The translations under genes were made by a program, and so were the position numbers. Source: Aristolochia californica (Eukaryota > Streptophyta > Magnoliopsida > Piperales > Aristolochiaceae). Taken from it: a stretch of DNA of 64,000 bases. Below the pieces are notes generated by a model, which saw nothing but the letters and a program-made list of their open reading frames with translations, did not search any database and was not told where the DNA came from. Below, piece by piece: positions 9,933-20,155 of this stretch. The first letter of the stretch is position 1; each line of letters starts with the position of its first letter. The DNA is taken from positions 25,933,208 to 25,997,207 of the forward strand of contig JARWKL010000009.1 of the NCBI GenBank assembly GCA_029961685.1, given 5' to 3'.

Positions 9933-10690
9933 ATAAGTCCTAGAATAATTGAAGAACTGAACATAAATAGAAGACTAACATAACTAAAACACCTTTAATT
10001 GAGACTCTTCTATGAGACTCTAAGACTCCACCATATTAATTATGGCTCTATGAGAATTCTTACTCTGAAAGTCGTGTAAGACTCTTCCATATCTACTTTT
10101 CAACACTCCCCTTGGAGTTGGAGTTTATAACTTCAGCTTGTGATTAAAAAGATTCTTGGTCTTCAATCTTCATTGGGTAAAACTTTTTCATAGATGTTAA
10201 ATCTTCATCATTTGTTCTCCCCCCCTTTTTTTTATATTTTAGTCACATAGAAATTACCATAACATGTGGAACAAAATACCTCTTTCTTGTACTTTTTCTT
10301 TTACTTCTACCCTTCAAGCTGAGGATAAAAAAGACATGGAGACCCAGTTCTGACAAAACACAATGTTGGAGAAGAAAATCACTCCTAGGCATACAACAAA
10401 GCTCCATATACCAGTCAAAATGGTCATAATCCGAAACACGTTGAGTTCAATTTTAAAGGCAAAAAAATGGCTCACCTTTAGGGCTTAACTAAGAGACTAC
10501 TCACTTTTTAAGGATAGCTCAACCATGAATCACCTCTTAGGTGAAGAATAAAAGACTTGACTGAAACTAGATATTGGGCACACTCCTAAAAATGAGAGAT
10601 TTTTGGTAGAACTAACCTTTAGTACTTTTGATATTAATATTTTCCACATATTTTTATGTCAAATTAGGTATCAAATGAAAGTTCCTCTCA
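9933..10690 (-). mobile_element. Non-autonomous element N3, left part (3' LTR remnant and internal)
   Basis: 9933-10105 is the remnant of a minus-strand LTR ending CAACA on plus. The internal sequence to about 10690 matches N4, N6 and the remnant at 63100-63465 in the opposite or same sense (for example tcaaaatggtcat, gacttgact). It has no coding capacity. The element continues at 35001-35915 beyond the nested copia G. Confidence 0.65.
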
Positions 10691-11098
10691 AATACTTAAG
10701 AATCTACTTCACTACTTCCCAATGTATTATAACCGGATTACTCATATATTTGCTCACAACTCCCATTGCATGAGCTATGTCTAGTCTAGTACATACCATG
10801 GCATACATGAGACTGCCAATAGCAGAAGCATAAGGCACATTGGCCATGTTGGATCGCTCCTGCTCTGTAGAAGGTGACTACTCCTTAGATAGCCTATAGT
10901 GACAAGCCAAAGGAGTACTCACTGGTTTTGCATCATTCATGTTGAATCTTCTAAACACCTTCTTCACATATTCTTCTTGTGGCAATTTCAAGACATCAAT
11001 ATCCCTAGTAATCCTCATCCCAGGGATTTGTTTTGTAGCACCCAAATCCTTCATTGCAAACTTCTTGGACAACTCCCTTTTCAACTTACCTATTTCCT
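10691..11098 (-). pseudogene. pol: Copia G, RT C-terminal end and start of RNase H
   Basis: The minus strand encodes KRELSKKFAMKDLGATKQI, then LPQEEYVKKVFRRFNMNDAK and, leftward, YASAIGSLMYAMVCTRLDI-like residues. These are typical of Ty1/copia RT followed by RNase H. The frame is interrupted at 11098 by a 7.35-kb insertion flanked by TTCCT and resumes at 18454. The left end is truncated against N3, so RNase H and the 3' LTR are missing. Confidence 0.8.
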
Positions 11099-11530
11099 TG
11101 TTATGGTCTTGGATTAAGTATCTATGCCTTCCACTCCTAACAGGTCGATCTTTTGGGTAGTATTGGCTAGGTGTTTAACATTTGGTATCAGAGCGGGCTC
11201 CCATGTCACGCGTTCGAATCCCTGAGGGGGCAACTTCGCGGAATGGGCGACCTAGCAGAAGGGGCGACCTAGCAGAAGGGGCGACCTAGTGGAGGGGGCG
11301 ATCTCAGTGTGGAGTAGGCCATCGCTAGAGTAGCTCGTCACTAAAGTAGGCCATCGCTAGAGTAGGCCGTCGCTAGAGTGGGCCACCGTGGACATCGGCT
11401 CGTGAAGGTGGGGTGTGATGTTATGGTTCTAGGTTAAGTATCTATACCTTCCGCTCCTAACAGGCCGGTCTTTCAAGTAGTATTGGCTAGGTGCTTAATA
11501 TTTGTGGTATCAGAGCTCTGATACCATAGA
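11099..11530 (+). mobile_element. TRIM (terminal-repeat retrotransposon in miniature) joined to gypsy D
   Basis: Two 82-bp LTRs (11099-11180 and 11419-11500, TGTTATGG...) flank a 238-bp internal region. A tRNA-Met primer site (TGGTATCAGAGC, 11183-11194) follows the first LTR, and a purine tract (GGTGGGGTG) precedes the second. The internal region has tandem repeats (units like GGGCGACCTAGCAGAAG at 11243-11305, and GAGTAGGCCATCGCTA at 11313-11390). A second primer site follows the second LTR and forms a palindrome. TTCCT stands on its left but not on its right side. Confidence 0.8.
11505..11526. repeat. Perfect 22-bp palindrome of two head-to-head primer-binding sites
   Basis: The half site TGGTATCAGAG is followed directly by its exact reverse complement. 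It lies between the second TRIM LTR and the 5' LTR of gypsy D. Confidence 0.95.
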
Positions 11531-12408
11531 TTTTGTGGACTCAATCGCACACCGAGTCACTCAAAGGAGGAGACAATGACTCAATGAGTTCAATAGTTTT
11601 ATAATTCATATTTTATATTGTTTTTAAGTATGATTTTCCATTAAGTATGTAAGGATTATGTTCATAAGGGTAGTATGGGTATTTTTAGCCCTAAAACACT
11701 TATCACGTCAAACCCTATTTAAAGGGTAAGTAAATAGAGAAAAGGCAAGCATTGAGAATTAGGTTAAATAGGCTTGGGACTCACCTTGATGAGTACTAGG
11801 GCTAGAGATCTCCCTTGAAGGTCTTGAGGTATAGATTTTCCTAAAAAATCTGCATATCCCACCATCACTCTTGACCCATTCTCCATTGATTCATACTGAG
11901 CAAGGGAGGGAGACATTCTATCCCTTTTCCAAATTTAAAGAGAAGCTTCAGCCTCCTCTCCATCACTAGCAAGAAGAGAAGGCTTCCCCCTCTCTTACTA
12001 AGTCAGAATTGAGAGATTTCATCTCCTACATCGCGAGCAGCATCAAGCAGGTCTCTTTCTAGCATTGAGTCCAACAAGAAGCTAGAAAGGAGGTTACCAA
12101 CGTAGGCCAAGGGCTAACCAAGCTAGGACTACAATCCTTGCATGAGCAGTAGCAAGAAGAGGAGTGAAACCCTCTTTGCTGTGGTCAAGAAAAGGTAACA
12201 CTTTCCCTCTATCCTTCACGTTCATCATACCTGGTTTCTTGACATCTACCGAGCACCATATTACCTTCATCAAAGAGAGTGTTTACCACTTGAACAAGAT
12301 CAGTCCAAGAAAGGGTTTTCTCTGGCCTTACCAAGTCTAGCAACACACTCACAATGCTGGAGCCTCAGATCCCACGCCGTGTTACTCGATCCATGAAGGA
12401 CCGTAACA
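11531..12408 (+). repeat. 5' LTR of gypsy D
   Basis: Starts TTTTGTGGACTC (3' copy TGTTGTGGACTC) and ends GGACCGTAACA, 878 bases. The gag ATG is at 12354, inside the LTR. The primer site TGGTATCAG begins at 12412. Confidence 0.85.
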
Positions 12409-13950
12409 ATGTGGTATCAGTGTAAGGTAACATGGGGGATACATCTAGCAATGAAGAACTTCAGACCACGATGCAAAAGATGGAGGATATGTTCGGATTC
12501 TCACGAGCCATGGATCTTGTTACCCTCCTCTCTTCTCTTCCTTCTATTACCTTGTTTGACGTTGAGATGGAAGGAAGGAATGATGGAGATTGAATTTCGG
12601 AAAAGAGAATTTCCGAAAAGAATTGGGGAAAAACGGGAGAGAGCTTGAAGGAGTTCTTGACCTATTTATCTAATTTACTCTAGCTAAAGTAGACTCAATT
12701 CATATCTCTCATTACCCTAGCCGTCCCCTTAAATAGGGTTGAAGACGTCCAAAACACTAAAGACCCCTTGGGTCAATGGTTCAAACCAATAAATGCTAAA
12801 CCAAACCAAACCAAAGACAAAACCAAACCAAAAACAATTACATGGAAATTGAAAAACACATTCATTAATTCCTACACCTGTTGGTAACTCGTGATGCTAT
12901 AGAATCCATAACAGGATAGCATGGAGGTAGCATAACCATTGTTGGAAAAAAGTTTGTGGTTTGGAAGTAGAGATGAAGCGAATCAGTAGCATGTTAACTG
13001 ATCTATGGACAGAGAGACATCATAGCCCAGAGACGAGGGAGGTGACTCAACCGTACAACGGGAGAGGCGAGCAGTGGCTTGGGCGCACTGCTGTCCAGGG
13101 ACCACATAATGGACGCACAATACCTAGGTACACAAAATTAGATTTTCCTACTTTTTATGGGTCAGTGGATCCCTTAATTTCGTTGCATAGATGTGAGAAA
13201 TTGTTTTTAAATCAAGGGACAACTGAGTTGGATAAGGTGCAACTAGCCTCCTTCCATATGTTAGATGAAGCCCAGTTATGGGTTCACCAGGTGGAACTCG
13301 AGAGATCAGTGCTGGATTGGGGTGAATTTAAAAATTTATGCAGAATCAGATTTGGCCCTCCCACCCACAGCAACCCCATGGGAGATTTAGTCCTATGGAG
13401 ACAAACTGGATCGGTTGAACAGTTTCAAAAACAGTTCCAAGAAAATTTGGCCCGTGCTGGCGAGTTGGTATGGGTCAACCAGTAGGTCTTCTTATTCATA
13501 GCGGGTCTCAATGAATCTCTATGGATAGAGGTTGAACTCCTTTTGCCTCCTGATTTGGCTCAGGCAATCAATTTAGCCCGGACAATGGAATAATGACAAC
13601 GGTTGTAGTAACGTCAGCCGGGTTGGCAAGGTGAAAGGAACACATCATCCACTTGGCAAGGGCACCATCATCATTCGTCTCAGGTGACACCCCCTGCTTT
13701 ACCTTCCTCCAGACACAATCCGAATACGGCTCCGGTAGCCGATACACGCTCTAGTAATCCCCCGCCACAATATCTAAAAAAATTAACAAGTACGGAGATG
13801 ACAGAACGGAGGTCCAAGAATCTATGCTACAACTCTGATGAACAGTACCGGGTGGGGCACCAATGCAAAAGGTTGTTTTGGCTCGAAGTGGATGAATCTA
13901 AAGATACAGACGAGACGGATGATATTATTGAGTAGGAACCACCGGCAATT
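12354..13950 (+). pseudogene. gag: Gypsy D gag, split by a solo LTR
   Basis: The frame opens in the LTR with MLEPQIPRRVTRSMKDRN, the primer site encodes VVS, a stop follows, and then GNMGDTSSNEE. It is interrupted by a solo LTR at 12490-12913. The main gag domain (12961-13485) reads FYGSVDPLISLHRCEKLF, LASFHMLDEAQLWVHQVE and FGPPTHSNPMGDLVLWRQT. A stop at 13483 and others follow. The zinc-knuckle region near 13825-13870 reads CYNSDEQYRVGHQCKR, with the second Cys replaced by Ser. Confidence 0.85.
12490..12913 (-). repeat. Solo LTR of the gypsy I family
   Basis: On plus it starts TGTTCGGATTCTC and ends GTCCATAACA-like (ATAACA); on minus it is TGTTATGG...GAACA. It matches the LTRs of gypsy I (38146-38558). 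The 5-bp duplication GGATA is at 12485-12489 and 12914-12918, so it is a solo LTR formed by recombination between two LTRs. Confidence 0.9.
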
Positions 13951-13959
13951 TCTTTGCAT

Positions 13960-16900
13960 GCTATTACTGGACAAAAATCTGCCAAAACTATGCAAGTCAG
14001 AGCTCAAGTCCTCGACCAGGAACTGGTGGGACTAGTGGATTCTGGCAGTACACACAATTTTTTGAGTTTAACAGTAGCGCAACACCTTCAGTTACAGATC
14101 CTTCCCCATCCAATAGCCACCGTGTCAGTGGCCAATGGGGAGAGTCCCTAGCTATGGGATCAGTAAGGCGGTAACTTTTTCCATTGGCTCTACTTTATTT
14201 ACTGCTGAATTTTTTGTCATACCCTTGGTTGGCTTTGATATGGTGTTAGGCATTAAATGGTAGCAAACATTGGGACCCATTATGTGGGAATGTTTGGATT
14301 TAACTATGAGCTTTGTCTTGGCCGGTAGTCAAGTGCTCTTGCAGGGCCGTCAGGTGGACAGGGCCCACCGCATCCACACCATCCACACACAGGACCCGCT
14401 GGACAACACTATTGATATTCTGGTAGAGGAGTTCTCTGACCTCTTCCATGCACCTTCGGGATTGCCTCCCTTGAGGCACTGTGACCACATGATCTGTTTA
14501 AAACCAGGTTCTGATGTGGTGGTAGTTCGTCTGTACCGGCACCCACACCTTCAGAAGGATGAGATCTAGCGACAATGCCAGGAGATGTTACAATAGGGCC
14601 TTATTCGTAGCAGTTGATCCCCATTCTCTTCACCCGTCTTACTTATGAAAAAACATGATGGGACATGGAGGTTTTGTTTTTATTATTGGGAGTTGAATGA
14701 TCAGACAATGAAGGATAAGTTTCCGATTCTGGTAGTGGAGGAGCTCCTAGATGAATTACATGGATCGTGGATATTTACTAAATTGGACCTACGGTTTGGA
14801 TATCATCAAGTCTGTATGCACCCCTCTGATATTGAGAAGACATCGTTCTGCACACATCATGGTCACTTTGAGTTTGTGGTCATGTCGTTCGGGTTATCAA
14901 ATGCACCCTCCACTTTTCAAGCTCTAATGAATGAGGTATTTAGCCCCTATCTTCGAAAGTTTGTTCTTGTTTTTTTTTTTTTATGATATTCTCATATATA
15001 GCCAGTCTACCAAAGAGCATTTGGTGCATTTAAGGATTGTGTTTGACCTACTACGAGCACATCAGCTCTATTTGAAGAAATCCAAATTCTCCATTGTGGC
15101 TTCACATATCGCTTATCTAGGCCATATTATATCACATGAGGGTGTCACGATTGACCCAGAGAAGATTCAGGTAATTCATGATTGGCCTCAACCTCAGTCT
15201 TGCTCAGCTCTATGGGGATTTTTGGGTCTAGCAGGGTACTACCGTAAATTCATTCAGAATTATGGTCCCTTGGCTGCTCCCTTAACCAGTCTCCTGAAGA
15301 AGAATTCCTTTGAGTGAAATGAGGCAGCCACGGAGTCCTTTGAGGCCCTCAAAGCAGCTCTTGCTTCAACCCCCGTCCTACAACTTTCCAATTTTGAAGA
15401 TTTATTTGTGGTTGAGTGCGACGCCTTTGGTGGAGGCATTGGGGCAGTCTTACAGTAACAGTCACATCCTATTGCGTATTTCAGTCGACATTTTGTTGTT
15501 CGTCATCACAACTTGGCAGCGTATGAACAAGAATTAATTGGGTTGGCCAAGGCGGTCCAACACTGGTGCCCTTACTTATGGGGCCGTGCCTTTCTCATCC
15601 GGACGGATCACTACAGCCTTAAATTCTTATTGGAACAACGTCTCACGACTTCGCCCCAGCAGCATTGGATCAGTAAGTTGATGGTATTTGACTTTTCGAA
15701 TGAATACCGTACAGGAAGATTAAACAAGGCCGCAGATGCCTTGTCACGTCATTTTGAATATCAGCAGCTTGTATATGCTATCAGCCAGCCTCGGTTCCTC
15801 ATTCTTGACTTGGTGAGAGAAGGCCATGCTAATCTTCCGGCCCTATAGGAGCTACACCATAAAATTTTAGAGGGGATGATGGAGTCAAAGTGGTCCATCC
15901 AGGATTCACTTATTTGCTACAAGTGGCGCATTGACTTCCACACACTCTGAGTTGATTCCTTCCATCCTCTCTGCATACCATGATAGCGCACATGAGGGAA
16001 TTCAGAAAACTTTGACCTGTATTCGAGCAGACTTTTACTGGCAACCATGATGACATCCATTGCTACATATGTTTCCGCATGTCAAGTATGTCAAGTATGT
16101 CAATGTCACAAGGCAGACCACTTAAGTCTCGCCAGCCTCCTACAACTGCTAGCCCTTCCTACTTAGGTATGGGCCGATATTCTGATGGATTTTGTTGAGG
16201 GTTTGCCACAGTCATCCGGGAATCAGTCCTCTTTGTGGTGGTCGATCGGTTCTCCAAGTATGGCCACTTTATGTTAAGTATCTAGCCAATACTTCCCAAA
16301 AGACCAGCCTATTAGGAGTGGAAGGCATAGGTACTTAACCCTAGGACCATAACTGTACACCCACCTTCGCGAGCCAACATCCACGGCAGTTTAACACTCA
16401 ACGACGGGTGCTGGGTCAAGATCCCATAATCCCTTACGGCAACCACGTCTGGGGCTCATGACACCCGCGTCAGAACTCCTCTCAGGGATTCGAACTCGCG
16501 ACATGAGAGCACGCTTTGATACCAAATGTTAAGTACCTAGCCAATACTACCCAAAAGACTGACTTGTTAGGAGCGAAAAGCATAGGTACTTAACCCCTGG
16601 ACCATAACACTTTATTCCTATCACTCATCCATATACAGAGTCACAGGTCGCTCAAATTTTGTTTGAGCAGATTGTACGGTTACATGGCATCCCAGAATCG
16701 ATTGTAAGTGATAGGGATGCAGTGTTCACAACACTTTCTTGCTGGAAATTTTTTGTCTGAGTGGTACAAAATTGAAATTCTCCTCCGCATATCATCCACA
16801 TACAAATGGACAAATTGAGGTGGTTAACCACACCATCGAGATGTATCTAAAATGTATGGTGGGTGATCGGCCGAAGTAGTAGGTTCAATGGTTGTCGTGG

Positions 16901-17520
16901 ACTGAATACTGCTACAACACTTCGTTCCACTCCACTTTGCAATCTTCTCCGTTTGAGGTACTTTATGGCAGTGAACCCCCTCACCTTCCATCGTATACTG
17001 CAGGGTCCACCTGTGTGGGTGCCATTGATCAGGCACTCAGGGATCATGACCGGGTGTTGGAGACTATCACAGAATGCCTACACCACACTCAGGTTCGTAT
17101 GAAAGATTTCTACGACAAGGGGCATCGTGATGTCTCCTACGAGGTAGGGGACTATGTGTGGTTACGCCTACAACAGCACAGACAACAATCCATTGGGGGA
17201 CCGTCGTGCAATAAACTCTCTCCAAGCTTTTTGGGCTTTTCCCCATTATCTGGAGTGTGGGACCGGTGGCCTATCAACTACAACTCCCCAACATGGCTAA
17301 GCTGCACGACGTGTTCCATGTCTCCCTCTTGAAACCGCATAAGAGACCACCTCCTACATCCACTCCGTTCCTTCCTACTGTAGCCGAGGGACAAGTTATT
17401 CTTACACCATCCTCAGTGTTACATGCCTATGTGATCAATGGCCAGTGGGAGATTCTCGTCCAGTGGACAGCAATAGAGTCAGAGGCAGCTACTTGGGAGT
17501 GATTAGACATCTTCAAAAAG
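13960..17520 (+). pseudogene. pol: Gypsy D pol: protease, RT, RNase H, integrase, chromodomain
   Basis: Protease motif VDSGSTHNFLSL is near 14035. RT (about 14460-15320) shows [24 protein letters not shown] and [13 protein letters not shown]. Its active-site stretch near 14966-15000 has a 13-T run and reads FFYDI in frame, so the first Asp is Tyr. RNase H (about 15330-15660) shows VECDAFGGGIG and YEQELIGLAKAVQHW. Integrase (about 15950-17240) has EVVNHTIEMYLKCM with the catalytic Glu kept. The chromodomain (about 17440-17505) has GQWEILVQWTAIESEAATWE. A TRIM lies in the integrase core, and many stops are present. Confidence 0.85.
16272..16609 (-). mobile_element. Complete TRIM inserted in the integrase of D
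   Basis: LTRs at 16272-16353 and 16527-16609 (minus strand TGTTATGGTCC...CTTAACA) enclose a 173-bp internal region. The primer site is at the right-hand LTR (tttgataccaaa on plus). The insertion duplicated CTTTA (16267-16271 and 16610-16614). Integrase residues YGHF continue as IPITHPYT across the insertion. This is the cleanest TRIM in the window. Confidence 0.95.
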
Positions 17521-17573
17521 GCGTACCAAGCTTACGAGCTTGAGGACAAGCTCTTTCTCCAAGGGGAAGCAGA

Positions 17574-18453
17574 TGTTGTGGACTCAATCACACACCGAGT
17601 CACTCAAAGGAGGATACAATGACTCAACGAGTTCAGTAGTTTTATAATTCATATTTTATTTTGCTTTAAGTATGATTTTTCATTAAGTATGTAAGGATTA
17701 TGTTCGTAGGGGTAGTATGGGTATTTTTAGCCTTAAAATACTTATGACATCAAACCCTATTTAAGGGGTAAGGAAATAGAGAAAAGGCAAGCATTGAGAA
17801 TAAGGTTAAACAGGCTTGAGACTCACCTTGACGAGTTCTGGGGTTAGAGATCTCCCTTGAAGGTCTCGAGGTATAGATTTTCCTAAAAAAATTGCATATC
17901 CCACCATCACTCTTGACCCATTCTCCATTGATTTATACCGAGCAAGGGAGGGAGACTTTCTGTCCCTTTTCTGAATTCAAAGAGAGGCTTCAACCTCCTC
18001 TCCATCACCAGCAAGAAGAGAAGGCTTCCTCCTCTTTTACCAAGCCAGAATTGAGAGATTTCATCTCCTACATATCGAAAAACATGAAGAAGGTCTCTTT
18101 CTAGCATTGAGTCCAACAAGAAGTTAGGAAGGAGATTCCCAACGTAGGCCAAGGGCTACCCAAGCTAAGACTACAATCCTAGCATGAGCAACAGAAAGAA
18201 GAGAAGTGAAACCCTATTTGCCGTGGTCAAGAAAAGGTAACACTTTCCCTCTTTCCTTCACATTCATCATATATGGCTTCTTGACCTCTATCGAGCACCA
18301 TATTACCTTCATCAAAGAGAGTGTTTACCACTTTATCAAGATCAGTCCAAGAAAAGGGTTTCTCTAACCTTACCAAGTCCAGCAACACACTCACAGTGCT
18401 GGAGCCTCAGATCCCACACCGTTTTACTTGATCGATGACCCGGGACCGTAACA
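17574..18453 (+). repeat. 3' LTR of gypsy D
   Basis: Starts TGTTGTGGACTCAATC and ends GGGACCGTAACA, 880 bases. It is preceded by the pol end YELEDKLFLQGE and a purine tract (CCAAGGGGAAGCAGA). It is very similar in length and sequence to the 5' LTR. Confidence 0.9.
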
Positions 18454-18458
18454 TTCCT

Positions 18459-20068
18459 TTTCGCAAGCACCTTCAATCAACATGTCATCAACATATAACA
18501 CTAGAATGATGTAGGAAGTCAACAAGGTTCTTCACATAATAGCAATGATCCACCTAGTACCTCAAGAAACCAATACTACTCATGAAGATGTCAAACTTCT
18601 TATACCATTGTCTTTGAGCTTGTTTAAGACCATACATACTCTTTTGAAGTTTGCACACCATTTTCTCCTTTCCATGTGCTTTGAAACCCTATGGCTACAT
18701 CATGTAAATTTCTTCCTCCAAATAACCATGAAGAAAGGCTATTTTTACTTCCAACTGCTCTAAGTGCAAGTCTTCATTTGCCACTAGTCCAAGCATTGTT
18801 CTAATAGTAGTCAATTTCACTATTGGAGAGAAAATCTTAGTGTAGTCAATGACTTCTTTATATTGAAAGCCCTTTACAACTAATCTTGCTTTCTACTGCT
18901 TGCAACCATCATGTTCGTTTTTTATTCGGTAAACCCATTTATTCTACAAGGCCTTCTTCCATTTTGGTAACTAGATCAACTGCCATGTCTGATTGGATAA
19001 TAGTGAATCCATCTCATCCCACATGGCCAACTCCCACTTGGTTGATTCGTCAGCTTTCACGGCTTCCTCATAACTCTCCAGTTCACCTTTATCAGTCAAG
19101 AAAATATAATTCAACGCAGGGAAGTATCTCTGTGGTGGCTTGCGTGTTCTAGAAAATCTCCTGAGTTCAGTCATAGGAATGTCCTAATTTACTTATGGGT
19201 GTATGTTTTCCTGGTTTTCTGAGAAATATTCTCTATCTCAATAATTGGAAGATCTTTCAACTGAATCACTTCAAACTTCTTAGTTTTTACTTGAGCTCTC
19301 AGAATCTGTTCTCAACCTATCTTTATAAAGGGCACCTTCATTGAAGATCTTATCCTTGCTCCTGATAAACTTACGACATTGGTCATCCCAAAAGCGATAA
19401 CCAAACACGGTACCACCATAGCCAATAAAAAAATATATCTTCCATTTAGCATCAAGTTTACTTCTAACAACAGAATCAATACAGATATAAGAAACACAAC
19501 TAAAAACTTTCAAGAAAGAAAGATTTACCTCTTTTCCGCTCCAAACCTCTTCTGGTATTTTGCAATCCAACGGTGTTGAAGGATCTCTGTTGATCAAATA
19601 GACAAAGGTGGTAGTACCCTCAAACCATAACATCTTTGGCAATCCCGTATGCAATCTGATGCTCCTACCACACTCTTTCAAAGCCCTATTCATCCATTTC
19701 AGCCACACCATTTTGTTGAGTTTTTTCTGGAATGGTCTTCTTCATTTTGATTCCATTAACAGCACAGTACCGCTTGAAATTATCATCTACATATTCTCCC
19801 CCATTATCTAACTATAGGCACTTCACCTTCAAGTCTATCTCATTATCAACCATTTCTTTCCATCTCTTGAAGGTATCAAAGACATCAGATTTATTTTTTA
19901 GGAAATAAACCTATACCTTTCTACTTGCATCATCAATAAATGTCACATAGTAGTTACCACCAAGGGAGGTAACAGTTGAAGGTCCCCACACATTGGTGTG
20001 AACAAACTCTAATTTTGTTGTCTTTTGCTAATTTCCTACCTTAGAAAAGCTAACCTTTTTCTTCTTGA
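18459..20068 (-). pseudogene. pol: Copia G, integrase C-terminal part and RT N-terminal part
   Basis: On the minus strand the integrase reads LEFVHTNVWGPSTVTSLGG near 19980, then NRALKECGRSIRLHTGLPK, FLINRDPST-like residues and PEEVWSGKEVNLSFLKVFSC (19280-19711). The RT begins with FSRTRKPPQRYFPALNYI and YEEAVKADESTKWELAMWDE (18971-19174). It continues leftward to GACEKE at 18459, where the TRIM-D composite interrupts it. Several stops are present. The right side is interrupted by copia F at 20069. Confidence 0.8.
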
Positions 20069-20155
20069 TGTTAGAAGGTGGGCTCAAGCCCACATGTCCA
20101 AGGAAGAAAGCCCACACATCCAAGAGGTGGCCTATTGGTAAATAAGAAGACTTTT

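Larger units (their letters stand above)
11531..18453 (+). mobile_element. Ty3/gypsy element D (chromovirus), with two younger insertions
   Basis: Two ~879-bp LTRs enclose gag and pol in the normal gypsy order (protease, RT, RNase H, integrase, chromodomain). A solo LTR (12490-12913) and a TRIM (16272-16609) are inserted in it. The right end is followed by TTCCT (18454-18458). The matching TTCCT is at 11094-11098, to the left of the TRIM, not directly left of D. Confidence 0.85.

Noticed and set aside
11183..11225. Possible tRNA gene (primer-site sequence followed by a B-box motif)
   Set aside because: No A box and no cloverleaf can be drawn. The sequence is the primer site and internal start of a TRIM.
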